In this document: one piece after another, positions 39,849-48,914 of the stretch | How the letters are laid out: every line of letters starts with the position of its first letter | Position numbering within the stretch: the first letter of the stretch is position 1 | Source of the DNA: Shouchella tritolerans | GTDB lineage: Bacteria > Bacillota > Bacilli > Bacillales > Bacillaceae_D | Length of the DNA: 64,000 nt | NCBI RefSeq assembly: GCF_025770735.1 | Contig: NZ_JAODPB010000001.1 | Location: 558,001-622,000 of the forward strand | Reading direction: 5' to 3' | The notes under the pieces: generated by a model | Told to the model about the DNA's origin: nothing | Databases searched by the model: none | Seen by the model: the letters and a program-made list of their open reading frames with translations, nothing else | Made by a program: the position numbers and the translations under genes

Positions 39849-40325
39849 ATGAAACGAGGTTCTACGCTTTTTTTAAAGATAGCGGTGATGCTTATGGGAA
39901 GTCCTGTTCTTGCTTTGTGTATCTTTGGGTTGGTATGGTTACCTAGTCATCCGGTAGATCCACATTATGACCATATCCTATATCCTATTTTTATCGGTGT
40001 GTTTTTAACAGTGATACCATTTTTTGTTGCATTGTCTCAGGCTTTTAAACTTTTGAGTTACATTGACAGGAATCAATCGTTCTCTGAACTGTCTACGAGA
40101 GCGTTGAAAAATATTAAATATTGCGCAGTCATCATCAGTGGTTTGTATGTAGCTATTATGCCATTCTTCTACTTGCTAGCAGATCGAGATGATGCCCCTG
40201 GTCTCCTATTTATGGGAGTAGTCCCTCTCTTTGCTTCAACGGTAATCGCAGTATTCGCTGCTGTTCTTCAAAGACTTTTCCAAGAAGCGATTGATATCAA
40301 ATCTGAAAATGATTTAACGGTTTGA
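39849..40325 (+). CDS. DUF2975 membrane protein
   Basis: This 158-residue protein has four membrane helices (ALCIFGLVWL, LYPIFIGVFLTVIPFFVAL, YCAVIISGLYVAIMPFFYLL, FASTVIAVFAAVL), the DUF2975 pattern. It is encoded ten bases before a small XRE regulator, the usual partner of this family. The function is unknown; such pairs may be membrane-sequestered regulators. ATG 39849 follows AGAGGTG; a GTG nine bases earlier overlaps that site. Confidence 0.85.
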   Translation: MKRGSTLFLKIAVMLMGSPVLALCIFGLVWLPSHPVDPHYDHILYPIFIGVFLTVIPFFVALSQAFKLLSYIDRNQSFSELSTRALKNIKYCAVIISGLYVAIMPFFYLLADRDDAPGLLFMGVVPLFASTVIAVFAAVLQRLFQEAIDIKSENDLTV

Positions 40326-40335
40326 GGTGAAAACC

Positions 40336-40560
40336 ATGGCAATTATAATCAATGTTGACGTGATGCTAGCAAAAAGGAAAATGAGCGTTACCGAACTTTC
40401 CGAACGAGTTGGGATAACGATGGCGAATCTCTCTATATTGAAGAATGGAAAGGCAAAAGCGATTCGACTATCCACGTTAGATGCGATTTGCAAAGCCTTA
40501 GATTGTCAACCTGGAGATCTTTTAGAGTACCAAAGTGATGAAAACCTCCATGATGAATGA
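40336..40560 (+). CDS. Small XRE-family regulator (YozG-like)
   Basis: This 74-residue protein is nearly all Cro/C1-type HTH: VDVMLAKRKMSVTELSERVG, ITMANLSILKNGKAKAIRLS, TLDAICKALDCQPGDLLEY. The QPGDLLEY end is typical of the YozG/HTH_26 group. ATG 40336 follows GAGGTGAAAACC. It is coupled to the DUF2975 gene, and likely controls the pair. Confidence 0.9.
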   Translation: MAIIINVDVMLAKRKMSVTELSERVGITMANLSILKNGKAKAIRLSTLDAICKALDCQPGDLLEYQSDENLHDE

Positions 40561-40605
40561 AGGTGGAAGGAAAAGATAGACTTATTCAAATTGGAGGCAT
40601 TAATT

Positions 40606-41397
40606 ATGAGGCCATTAAAACAACTCGTTCGTTTTGGCTGGGAGCAAGCCCTTTCCTGCTTGTTTCCTGTCGTTATATTTGCTTCTTTGGCAATTACACA
40701 GTTCGTGCCACTTCCCTTTTTGCCAAGGTATGATTGGCTGCTCATCATTTGTCTTTTTATGCAGTGGTGGATGGTGCGTTCTGGGCTTGAAACATGGGAC
40801 GAATTAAAAGTCATTACATTGTTTCACCTTATTGGGCTGGCTCTTGAACTTTTTAAAGTACACATGGGCTCCTGGTCCTACCCAGAGGAAGGGTATTCCA
40901 AGGTATTTGGCGTCCCTTTGTATAGCGGATTTATGTATGCAAGCGTAGCAAGTTATCTTTGCCAGGCATGGAGGCGATTAAAGATAGAATTGGTGAAGTG
41001 GCCGTCGCTGTTACTGGTTGTCCCTCTTGCCGCTGCGATTTACTTAAATTTTTTTACTCATCACTTTTGGATTGACATCCGTTTTTGGTTAGCGGGGCTT
41101 GTCATCATCGTCTTTTGGCAATCATGGGTTACATATGAGGTGAATGGAACTCGTTACCGGATGCCACTTGCACTCTCTTTTGTGCTCATCGGATTTTTTA
41201 TATGGATAGCCGAAAATATTGCAACGTTCTTTGGGGCTTGGGAATATCCGAACCAAACCGAAGCATGGAGTCTCGTTCACTTGGGGAAGGTGAGTTCATG
41301 GCTTTTATTAGTAATTGTTAGTTTCCTGATTGTCGCGACGTTAAAACAGGTGAAAGGGAAAAGATCCACTGGTGTAGATGCTAGTCAGTCTTTATAA
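40606..41397 (+). CDS. DUF817 membrane protein
   Basis: This 263-residue membrane protein has about seven to eight helices and the DUF817 features ELFKVHMGSWSYPEEGYSKV, FGVPLYSGFMYASVASYLCQ and WIAENIATFFGAWEYPNQ. The conserved Trp/Tyr/His residues at the membrane face are typical, but the function is not known. ATG 40606 follows GGAGG by 8 bp; a TTG at 40591 would overlap it. 41398-41575 holds no gene. Confidence 0.88.
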   Translation: MRPLKQLVRFGWEQALSCLFPVVIFASLAITQFVPLPFLPRYDWLLIICLFMQWWMVRSGLETWDELKVITLFHLIGLALELFKVHMGSWSYPEEGYSKVFGVPLYSGFMYASVASYLCQAWRRLKIELVKWPSLLLVVPLAAAIYLNFFTHHFWIDIRFWLAGLVIIVFWQSWVTYEVNGTRYRMPLALSFVLIGFFIWIAENIATFFGAWEYPNQTEAWSLVHLGKVSSWLLLVIVSFLIVATLKQVKGKRSTGVDASQSL

Positions 41398-41575
41398 AAA
41401 AAGCAGTGAGTGCTTTGTTATACTACGGAAGAAACAGCCATTCTTCCTGTTTATTATAAAAGAAACATAGATTGTATGAAGGCCAATAGATCGAAAAGAA
41501 CGATATTAGAGAACAACATCAACAGGTTGTCCTCCTAATATTTAAAGAAACAGGGAACAAAGAAGCAGCATTTTT

Positions 41576-41755
41576 GGTGCGAACCCCAAGCGCACATAAA
41601 ATCACTAGATCACCCGCACCAAAAAAGAGCCTAACTATGAAAAAATATGTGTTAAAATGGCGAAATGTTGTATATGTCCCATGGTATGATAGAGGGAAGA
41701 GCAACTTTTTCCTATTATTGATTGTCTTGCTTCCAATAATTAGGAGAATTTCGCT
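41576..41755 (+). promoter_or_regulatory. Leader of I-C-like array 4, with hairpin element
   Basis: GGTGCG (41576-41581) and CGCACC (41615-41620) are the hairpin ends; TATGAT in CCCATGGTATGATAGAGG is the -10-like box. The repeat-proximal end is slightly changed (AATTAGGAGAATTTCGCT). Confidence 0.85.
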
Positions 41756-42467
41756 GTCGCACTCTTTGTGAGTGCGTGGATTGAAATCCGACTATCACTT
41801 GCATAAAGACGTCTGGATGGACGCGTCGCACTCTTTGTGAGTGCGTGGATTGAAATCTGTGCACCATACATTAAACTTGAAATCGGTACTTGTCGCACTC
41901 TTTGTGAGTGCGTGGATTGAAATCTGTCGTGCTATCGAATTGGTCTTTGGTGACTCTGGGTCGCACTCTTTGTGAGTGCGTGGATTGAAATTTCGAGCTT
42001 TTTGTTCCATTCGTCTCTTAACTTGGTCGCACTCTTTGTGAGTGCGTGGATTGAAATGTTTTTCGTTAAAACACTGCGTTAGTTCGTTTGAGAGGGTCGC
42101 ACTCTTTGTGAGTGCGTGGATTGAAATCTGTGCACCATACATTAAACTTGAAATCGGTACTTGTCGCACTCTTTGTGAGTGCGTGGATTGAAATCAAGGT
42201 CAATAACGAAGCCAGTTCTTGTGATCTCCGTCGCACTCTTTGTGAGTGCGTGGATTGAAATTTTCGACAATTTAAAAACGTTTCAAACTGTCGGCAGTCG
42301 CACTCTTCGTAAGTGCGTGGATTGAAATCATGTATCCATGTAGATTTGGCCTGTCTGCAACGAGTCGCACTCTTCGTAAGTGCGTGAATTGAAATAAGTA
42401 GTCATTTTCATTTTGCCACTCGAATTTTGTTTGTGGTCCCACTCTCCGTGAGTCTGTAAATTAAATC
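41756..42467 (+). CRISPR. I-C-like CRISPR array 4 (10 repeats, 1 decayed), with a duplicated spacer
   Basis: Repeats with loop TTTGT stand at 41756, 41825, 41892, 41960, 42026, 42096, 42163 and 42230; variants with TTCGTAAG at 42297 and 42364; a decayed copy at 42436. The spacers at 41857-41891 and 42128-42162 are identical over all 35 bp, although the spacers on either side differ. Leader on the left, changed repeats on the right. Confidence 0.98.
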
Positions 42468-42552
42468 AACAAGCGCAGGAAGTAAATACCTAGATTAAAA
42501 TGCCGCTTCACCGTAACGGACCAGGGTTACACACGCTGGTCTATTTTTATCT

Positions 42553-42590
42553 CTAACAAATGACAAAATTAATTATTTGTCATTTGTTAG
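42553..42590. promoter_or_regulatory. Operator-like perfect inverted repeat before the TetR gene
   Basis: CTAACAAATGACAAA (42553-42567) and its exact complement (42576-42590) are separated by ATTAATTA. It lies 45 bp before the TetR start and is almost certainly its binding site. Confidence 0.8.
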
Positions 42591-42635
42591 TTCTTTTGTT
42601 AGGCTAAGCAATAGCAGGGGGTGACTGAACACATC

Positions 42636-43220
42636 ATGGAGAAAAAATCTTCGGAAGCATTAACAAAAGAGCAAATTCTGTCTGCTACGGAAGACGCGGT
42701 TAGGCGGTTTGGTATGGCCAAAACGTCGATAACGGATGTGGCTAAGTTATTGAACGTTAGTCATGGCACGATTTATCGGCATTTTAAAAGCAAGAAGGAG
42801 ATTTTCGAAGCGGCTACTGCGATGTGGCTAAGCGAGAAGGTTATGGAGCCGCTGTTGAATGTGTCACGTGATTCTTCTTTTAGAGGAGTCGACCATGTAA
42901 AAGCGTACGTCGAGAAATTGTTTGAGTTGAAGCGGTATTATGCTCGTAAAGATGAAGAATTATTTGCTATGTATGCCCATGTAACGAGCGAGTGCCCAAC
43001 GCTTGTCGATGAGAGCATTAATCAAATCGTCAAGCAACTAAGCAAACTTGTCGAGGCATGTTCTGTTCGTTCAAATGATTTTGAAGAAATCGCTAGAGCG
43101 ATTTTTTACGCTACAGAACGATTTCACCATCCCGCTCATGCAAATGAATGGAAGAGGAATACGATTGAACAAGAGTTCGACAGCGTTTGGCATTTAATCG
43201 AAAAAGGATTTTTAAAATAA
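42636..43220 (+). CDS. TetR-family regulator
   Basis: This 194-residue regulator has an HTH with VRRFGMAKTSITDVAKLLNV and SHGTIYRHFKSKKEIFEAA and a divergent ligand-binding C-terminus. ATG 42636 lies after AGGGGGTGA; GTG 42621 is an alternative without its own ribosome binding site. The downstream dehydrogenase starts 22 bp after the stop, so the pair is probably one unit, repressed through the inverted repeat upstream. Confidence 0.9.
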   Translation: MEKKSSEALTKEQILSATEDAVRRFGMAKTSITDVAKLLNVSHGTIYRHFKSKKEIFEAATAMWLSEKVMEPLLNVSRDSSFRGVDHVKAYVEKLFELKRYYARKDEELFAMYAHVTSECPTLVDESINQIVKQLSKLVEACSVRSNDFEEIARAIFYATERFHHPAHANEWKRNTIEQEFDSVWHLIEKGFLK

Positions 43221-43242
43221 TGGATTAGAGCGAGGGATAAAC

Positions 43243-43983
43243 ATGGAGGATATTAAAGGCAAGACAGCGATTGTTACAGGGGCTTCACGGGGAATTGGAC
43301 GTGCCATTGCGAGTCAGCTAGCTGATTTGGGTGCGAAGGTGGTTGTGAATTATTCACGGAGTGCTCAGGAAGCAAATGCGGTTGTTACGCAAATTAAGGA
43401 AAAGGGCGGAGAGGCGGTTGCCATTCAGGCCGACATTGCTACAGTTGCCGAGGTTCAGTCATTGTTCCAAAAAACAATGGAGGCATTTCGTCAAGTAGAC
43501 ATTCTGATTAACAATGCTGGAGTAGGCATTTACAAACCTATTCAAGAAGTGACAGAAGAGGACTTTGACAAACAGTTCCATCTTAATGTCAAAGGAACGT
43601 TTTTTGCTTGTCAACAGGCGATGGCCTACATGGAAGAAAGAGGACGGATCATCAATTTTTCCACTTCTGTTGTCGGCCAAATGTTCCCAACGTACAGTGT
43701 CTACGCAGGAACAAAAGGAGCGGTTGAACAATTCACTCGTCAGCTTGCTAAGGAATTCGCGGCAAAGCAAATCACAATCAATGCGATTGCTCCTGGACCT
43801 GTTAACACCGAACTGTTTACAGAGGGGAAGTCAGAGGAGCAGATCGAAGGGTTGAAAAAATTAATCGGACTTGGCCGGATCGGTGAACCAGAAGATATCG
43901 CCAATGTGATTGAATTTTTAGTGAGCGACAAATCGCAATGGATTACAGGACAGACGATTCGCGTAAATGGAGGGTTTATTTAA
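43243..43983 (+). CDS. Short-chain dehydrogenase/reductase
   Basis: This 246-residue classical SDR has cofactor motif TGASRGIGRA, NNAGVG, catalytic Ser in FSTSVVGQ, YAGTKGAVEQ (YxxxK) and PGPVNTELF. The Arg/Ser after the second strand (NYSRS) points to NADP(H). The sequence is close to 3-oxoacyl-ACP reductase-like enzymes, but its pairing with a TetR regulator suggests a separate, inducible role. Substrate unknown. Confidence 0.92.
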   Translation: MEDIKGKTAIVTGASRGIGRAIASQLADLGAKVVVNYSRSAQEANAVVTQIKEKGGEAVAIQADIATVAEVQSLFQKTMEAFRQVDILINNAGVGIYKPIQEVTEEDFDKQFHLNVKGTFFACQQAMAYMEERGRIINFSTSVVGQMFPTYSVYAGTKGAVEQFTRQLAKEFAAKQITINAIAPGPVNTELFTEGKSEEQIEGLKKLIGLGRIGEPEDIANVIEFLVSDKSQWITGQTIRVNGGFI

Positions 43984-44010
43984 TTAGAGGCTTGTTCTGG
44001 ATGAGGTACT

Positions 44011-44040
44011 AAAAAACTTGGCATATTGCCAAGTTTTTCT
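44011..44040 (+). terminator. Terminator after the TetR/SDR unit
   Basis: AAAAACTTGGCA and TGCCAAGTTTTT form a perfect stem with loop TAT, 28 bp after the stop. Confidence 0.9.
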
Positions 44041-44079
44041 TTTATGAAAGGGCACAGCAACACGCTATAATAGTAGTAA

Positions 44080-44094
44080 TGATAATCATTATCA
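44080..44094. promoter_or_regulatory. Fur box before the AraC/siderophore regulator
   Basis: TGATAATCATTATCA is a perfect 7-1-7 Fur box of the Bacillus type, 40 bp before the regulator start. Confidence 0.9.
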
Positions 44095-44134
44095 ATTATA
44101 ATGGGGAAAATGAGTGATTGAGAAGGGGTAAACA

Positions 44135-45730
44135 ATGGATCGTCAAGTGGATAGGCCGCACTACACTGCTTACTGGTATAAATTGAATGACATTCATTTT
44201 ATTGAACAACAGACAATGAGATTTGGACAGTCGCCATTTGAATATGGGCTGTTGTTTACTGAGACAGGGGAAGGCACTGTCATGATTAATGGAAAAAAAG
44301 AAAAGTTGCAGCAACATCGTGTCAAGCTCATCCCCCCTCATTCTACTGTACAACTCCCTAATCATAGTTGTTATGTTCGCTTCTATGCTTTGCTAGAGAC
44401 CGATGGCAACCAACTTTCACCAGCGAAGCTTCCAGACATAGAGGACTTTGAGGTTTCGCGAAATTGGCAAGAACTAAATCTTAAATTTAAAAAAATGCGT
44501 CAATTAGCTTCGAGTGAGGCAGAGTGGGATCAGTATGAGCTTAGGCAGTGTTTTCATGAATGGCTTAGGCTGCTTTTCCCTCATAAAAACACGAGTGACA
44601 GAAAACGACGGGACGATGTTATGGAGGAGATTCGCTGGTATATGGAATCCCACCATTTCTTGCCGCTTACGCGAGACGATTTAGCGAAAATGGCAGGCAT
44701 GCATGTCGATTATTTTTCCCGCTCATTCAAGCAGCGATTTGGCACTTCGCCACAAACCTATTTAAACGATGTCCGTTTACGTAAGGCAAAAGAGCTTCTC
44801 CTTGATTCCTCACATTCGGTTCGTGAAGTGGCTGCCAAAGTTGGATTTCGTGATGAATTTTATTTTAGTCGTAAATTTAAAGCGAAAGAGGGGAGACCGC
44901 CTGCTGTTTTTTTAAAAGAGATGAAGCGTTCGGCTCGTGTCGTCTCCTTAAATCATTTAGTGACGGGAAACCTGCTTGCACTTGGAGTGAAACCGTACGG
45001 AGCGATCAAAAATCATGCCTTTCCGGTTTCAAATGAATTGAAAACGACCATCACAGTCGGAAAAGAGGGGTTGAATTTAGATAAGTTGATGGACATCCAG
45101 CCGGAAATAATTTTGCTTCGTCAATCAGCAAAGGACACCCTTTTTAAAAAAGAACAATTGGTGAGCCAAATTGCGCCGACTGTTCGTTTGTCTTTTTATG
45201 ATGATTGGCGTACACATCTAAAGACAATTGCCAACGCAATCGGTCAAGAAGAAAAGGCCGCTCGGTGGCTTGAGCGATACGATGAAACAGCGTTCTCCTT
45301 GCAGAAAAAGGTAAAACAACGGATGGGCCACGCCTCTTTTTTAGTCATTGGCATCGGGGAGGAGCGCTTGTGCCTTTATGGCAAACGCAATATTGGCAGC
45401 GTCTTATATGATGATCTCGGAATGGACATACCGGTCGAGATTTCGAATGTTCGTCATCTTCAAGAGATCGAATGCCAGGATCTTTCTAGCTTTCAGGCTG
45501 ATTATGTACTGTTGACCGTTTATCGAAAAAACGACAGAACCCCTAGTCCTTCCATGATTGAAAAGCAATTGCGTATCCTTTTTCGTAGCAAGCAATGGCA
45601 AACCCTTAATGCCGTTCGCAAAGGGAGGGTGATGCCCATTTACGGGGAGCAACATTTGTACACGAGCTACAATCCATACTCCCACATGCGATTAGTAAAC
45701 TTATTGCAGATTCAGTGGCAATTATCATAG
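44135..45730 (+). CDS. AraC regulator fused to a siderophore-binding domain (Btr-like)
   Basis: This 531-residue protein has an AraC-type HTH at about 165-265 (LTRDDLAKMAGMHVDYFSRS, VREVAAKVGFRDEFYFSRKF) and then a FecB-like periplasmic-binding-protein domain (about 270-531: VTVGKEGLNLDKL-like TITVGKEGLNLDKLMDIQPE, LSSFQADYVLLTVY). This is the layout of B. subtilis Btr, which senses a ferric siderophore in the cytosol and activates uptake genes. It lies before a siderophore importer and has its own Fur box. ATG 44135 follows GAGAAGGGG. Confidence 0.9.
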   Translation: MDRQVDRPHYTAYWYKLNDIHFIEQQTMRFGQSPFEYGLLFTETGEGTVMINGKKEKLQQHRVKLIPPHSTVQLPNHSCYVRFYALLETDGNQLSPAKLPDIEDFEVSRNWQELNLKFKKMRQLASSEAEWDQYELRQCFHEWLRLLFPHKNTSDRKRRDDVMEEIRWYMESHHFLPLTRDDLAKMAGMHVDYFSRSFKQRFGTSPQTYLNDVRLRKAKELLLDSSHSVREVAAKVGFRDEFYFSRKFKAKEGRPPAVFLKEMKRSARVVSLNHLVTGNLLALGVKPYGAIKNHAFPVSNELKTTITVGKEGLNLDKLMDIQPEIILLRQSAKDTLFKKEQLVSQIAPTVRLSFYDDWRTHLKTIANAIGQEEKAARWLERYDETAFSLQKKVKQRMGHASFLVIGIGEERLCLYGKRNIGSVLYDDLGMDIPVEISNVRHLQEIECQDLSSFQADYVLLTVYRKNDRTPSPSMIEKQLRILFRSKQWQTLNAVRKGRVMPIYGEQHLYTSYNPYSHMRLVNLLQIQWQLS

Positions 45731-45799
45731 GAACACCTCGGATTTATCCATGAAAAAAACAGAAATGCCCATGTTCATCGCGAGAGAACGCTATATACT

Positions 45800-45814
45800 T
45801 GATAATGATTATCA
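45800..45814. promoter_or_regulatory. Fur box before the siderophore importer
   Basis: TGATAATGATTATCA is a perfect 7-1-7 Fur box, 26 bp before the binding protein start. Confidence 0.9.
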
Positions 45815-45840
45815 ATTACTTAGAGGAGTGGAGTTAGCAG

Positions 45841-46821
45841 ATGAGGGTCATTCGGTATACATGGATGATAGCAGCTGCCGTTATGGGATTAGCTGCTTGT
45901 AGTTCGGATAAACAAGCAATAGAGGAGCCAGAAAAGGAAGAGCAAGCACCGATTTCCATCGAACATTCTATGGGTACTGCGAAGTTAGATGACTACCCTG
46001 AACGGGTCGTTACCTTGTTTCAAGGGGCAACGGATACAGCCGTGGCCCTTGATTTGAAGCCTGTAGGCGTTGTTGAGTCGTGGGTGGAGCAGCCGATTTA
46101 TGACTACTTAAGGCCAGAGCTTGAAGGGGTTGAAATGGTTGGCAACGAATTGCAGCCCAACCTTGAAGAAATTGCGGCGCTCGAACCAGAATTAATTGTC
46201 GCGACCAAATCGAGGCATGAACAAATTTACGGGCAGCTTCAAGAAATTGCGCCGACACTCATGATTGATCCGAGTAATGACTTTAAATATACCCTTTCTC
46301 TTATGGGCGAGGCGACTGGTCTAACAGAGCGTGCCGATGAACGTTTACATGATTGGGACGAGCGTATCGCCGATTTTCGTCAACAAGCGGAGTCGCAACT
46401 GGATGGCTGGCCTTATACGGCTTCGGTGATTAATGTTCGTTCCGATCAAATACGGTTATTTACAGGGGGATTTCCTGGGGGAATTTTAGAGGAAGCTGGA
46501 TTTATTCGCACAGATGGGCAACAGGAGGCAGCTGATCAAGGGGATGTGTATTTGGAGTTTACGAATACGGAATCGATTCCAGAGATGAATGCGGATCTCT
46601 TTTATGTATTTTTGCAAAGCAACCAAGACATAGAAGAGGTTGAAGCGGGGTATTCGGAGTGGACGAGCCATCCGTTGTGGGCCGAATTGGACGCGGTGCA
46701 AAACGATCAAGTTCATGTTGTCGACGAAATTACGTGGAATATGTCAGCTGGGTATGTAGCGGCGAACGAAATGCTTGACGACCTTTATGAAACGCTTGGT
46801 CTTGACATTGGTGAAAAGTAA
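45841..46821 (+). CDS. Ferric siderophore-binding lipoprotein
   Basis: This 326-residue FecB/YfiY-like binding protein has the lipobox LAAC (Cys20), an acidic linker, the strand DDYPERVVTLFQGATDTAVA, and LEEIAALEPELIVATKSRHE. It captures a ferric siderophore (hydroxamate or citrate-type likely, by family) for the two permeases encoded next. AGAGGAGTGGAG precedes the ATG. It is the first gene of a Fur-controlled operon. Confidence 0.92.
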   Translation: MRVIRYTWMIAAAVMGLAACSSDKQAIEEPEKEEQAPISIEHSMGTAKLDDYPERVVTLFQGATDTAVALDLKPVGVVESWVEQPIYDYLRPELEGVEMVGNELQPNLEEIAALEPELIVATKSRHEQIYGQLQEIAPTLMIDPSNDFKYTLSLMGEATGLTERADERLHDWDERIADFRQQAESQLDGWPYTASVINVRSDQIRLFTGGFPGGILEEAGFIRTDGQQEAADQGDVYLEFTNTESIPEMNADLFYVFLQSNQDIEEVEAGYSEWTSHPLWAELDAVQNDQVHVVDEITWNMSAGYVAANEMLDDLYETLGLDIGEK

Positions 46822-46836
46822 AAGGAAGCATGGTGC

Positions 46837-47838
46837 ATGTTGACTTCAAATGTAGAAAGGACAATTGGTTTAGCCCTAGGTTTTGGATTGCTTCTACTCA
46901 TGTTTGTGCTAAGTGTGCGCCTTGGTCCGATTCCCCTTTCGTTTCATGACCTCTATGAGGCGTATATCCAATACGATGATACCGTTGCAGAACATGTGGT
47001 TGTATACAACCGTCTTTCACGAGCGGTCACAGCTGCGGTTATCGGCAGCGCCCTTGCAGTTGCAGGGTGTTTGCTGCAAGCATTAACGCAAAATCCCCTT
47101 GCGTCACCGAGTTTGCTTGGTTTAAATGCTGGCGCCTTATTGTTTGTCGTTGTCGCGATTACGTTTCTGGCGGTTTCGTCATTGCCTGCCTTAATGGCAT
47201 TTGCTTTTATGGGCGCTGGAGTGGGGGCCGCGTGTGTTTTGTTGTTGAGCGCCTTAGGGAAACATAGCTTGTCGCCGTTGCGGATCGTGTTAGCGGGGAC
47301 GGCGATGACCGCTCTGTTTTCTTCGTTTGCCCAAGGGGTACTCGTGTTAAATGAAGCAAACCTAGACCAAATGCTGCGTTGGATGGCCGGAACGGTTTCT
47401 GGTCGAAGCTTAGAGGTGCTTTTTCCGATCTTGCCCTTTTTCGCAATTGGATTCGTAGCTGCCCTGTTTCTAGCCCATTCGATTAATCTCCTTGTGCTAG
47501 GAGAGGAGGTCACAAGGGGCTTAGGCCAGAACATCACCCTTGTCCGAGTATTCATCGTGTTGATCGCTATTTTACTAGCAGGAGGAGCAGTAGCGATTGG
47601 GGGAATGATCGGCTTTATTGGCTTGATTGTTCCCCACATGGCTCGTGCCCTTGTCGGAAATGACCATCGATGGTTGCTGCCAAACAGTATGTGGATGGGA
47701 GCTTCGTTGTTGATCGGGGCTGATCTATTAGCCCGGTTTGTAATCAGGCCCGAAGAGTTGCCGATCGGCATTATCACTGCTTTTCTGGGAGCGCCATTCT
47801 TTTTTTATTTGGCGAGAAAGGGGATGAAGGGCCGATGA
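46837..47838 (+). CDS. FecCD-family siderophore permease, first subunit
   Basis: This 333-residue permease has about ten helices and FecCD features GCLLQALTQNPLASPSLLGL, MIGFIGLIVPHMARALVGND and ELPIGIITAFLGAPFFFYL. It starts 15 bp after the binding protein gene and overlaps the second permease by 4 bp. No ATPase gene is present in the operon, so an ATPase such as YusV must act from elsewhere. Confidence 0.94.
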   Translation: MLTSNVERTIGLALGFGLLLLMFVLSVRLGPIPLSFHDLYEAYIQYDDTVAEHVVVYNRLSRAVTAAVIGSALAVAGCLLQALTQNPLASPSLLGLNAGALLFVVVAITFLAVSSLPALMAFAFMGAGVGAACVLLLSALGKHSLSPLRIVLAGTAMTALFSSFAQGVLVLNEANLDQMLRWMAGTVSGRSLEVLFPILPFFAIGFVAALFLAHSINLLVLGEEVTRGLGQNITLVRVFIVLIAILLAGGAVAIGGMIGFIGLIVPHMARALVGNDHRWLLPNSMWMGASLLIGADLLARFVIRPEELPIGIITAFLGAPFFFYLARKGMKGR

Positions 47839-48866
47839 AAAGATTGGGGGGCACTCTTTCAAGGCGCCTCACCCCCGCTAAAGCTACTGCGCGTGCGCTG
47901 AAGGTAATTGTTTTCCTGCTTTTAGCGGTTTTGATTACTGGCATTATCGGATTATCTGTAGGGAGCCAATGGGTTTCGCCGTTTGAGGTCATCGCCTATT
48001 TCTTAGGTGGTGCTGAACAACACGCTTTTGTGATCGGTGCGCTCAGGTTTCCGAGAATGGCTGTCGCGTTTTTAGCTGGTGCTGCATTAGGAATCGCAGG
48101 CTTGATTTTACAAGAGGTAGTCCGTAACCCGTTAGCTTCTCCAGATGTCATCGGGATTACGAGTGGCGCTTCCGCTGCTGCAGTTGGTTTTATTACGCTA
48201 ACCAATGGAACGATTTCGATTCGTTATCTGCCGCTCGCGGCGATCTTTGGAGCTGGGATTGCTGCATGTCTCATTTATGGGCTCGCTTGGAAAAGAGGCG
48301 CCTCTACGATGCGTCTAGTGTTGACGGGGATTGGTGTTGCAGCTGTAATGAATGCCACAACTACCTTGTTTTTAATCATCAGTCCGATTCAAGCTGCAAG
48401 CCAAGCATATACATGGTTAGTCGGCAGCGTCTATGGGCGCACGCTCTCAGACGCGGCGGTGATGGCCCCTTGGGCTGTGTTGTTAGGAGCAGGGGTACTT
48501 TTTTGCTCACGTGCGATTCAAGTCCATCAATTAGGGGATTCGGTTGCGATCGGTTTAGGCGCTAGAGTCCAGCTGCAGCGCCTTGTGTTTGTGATACTGA
48601 GCGTCGGACTGGCAGGGACAGCGGTCGCCTTTGCCGGGGCCATCGGGTTTGTAGGCTTGGTTGCCCCTCATTTGGCGCGATTGCTTGTCGACCGCCCCTT
48701 TGTGGCACTTGTTGTCGCTTCTGCTTTGATTGGGGGCTGGCTTGTCTTTCTTGCAGATGTCGTTGCCCGTACAGCCTTCCTGCCGCTAGATATCCCAGTC
48801 GGCGTATTTATTTCTGGCATTGGGGCGCCTTTTTTCATTTACTTATTATTTCGGGCGCGCCATTGA
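47835..48866 (+). CDS. FecCD-family siderophore permease, second subunit
   Basis: This 343-residue permease has GLILQEVVRNPLASPDVIGI, IGFVGLVAPHLARLLVDR and DIPVGVFISGIGAPFFIYLL. The ATGA overlap with the first permease means translational coupling. A diverged fragment of this gene's 5' part (about 47925-48095) recurs at 51370-51535. Confidence 0.94.
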   Translation: MKRLGGTLSRRLTPAKATARALKVIVFLLLAVLITGIIGLSVGSQWVSPFEVIAYFLGGAEQHAFVIGALRFPRMAVAFLAGAALGIAGLILQEVVRNPLASPDVIGITSGASAAAVGFITLTNGTISIRYLPLAAIFGAGIAACLIYGLAWKRGASTMRLVLTGIGVAAVMNATTTLFLIISPIQAASQAYTWLVGSVYGRTLSDAAVMAPWAVLLGAGVLFCSRAIQVHQLGDSVAIGLGARVQLQRLVFVILSVGLAGTAVAFAGAIGFVGLVAPHLARLLVDRPFVALVVASALIGGWLVFLADVVARTAFLPLDIPVGVFISGIGAPFFIYLLFRARH

Positions 48867-48914
48867 CCAGGAACAAAAAAATACAAATAACCGAACGCCA
48901 GGAGGCCTAAAAAA

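Noticed and set aside
37668-42169. Minus-strand frames with repeated ISIHALT.SAT / NPRTHKECD peptides in the I-C-like arrays
   Set aside because: These are the known false proteins produced by translating I-C repeats on the wrong strand.
46953-47777. A 274-codon minus-strand frame opposite the first siderophore permease
   Set aside because: The product is low-complexity in style (Ala, Pro, Thr, Asn rich), has no ribosome binding site and mirrors a clearly coding membrane protein gene.
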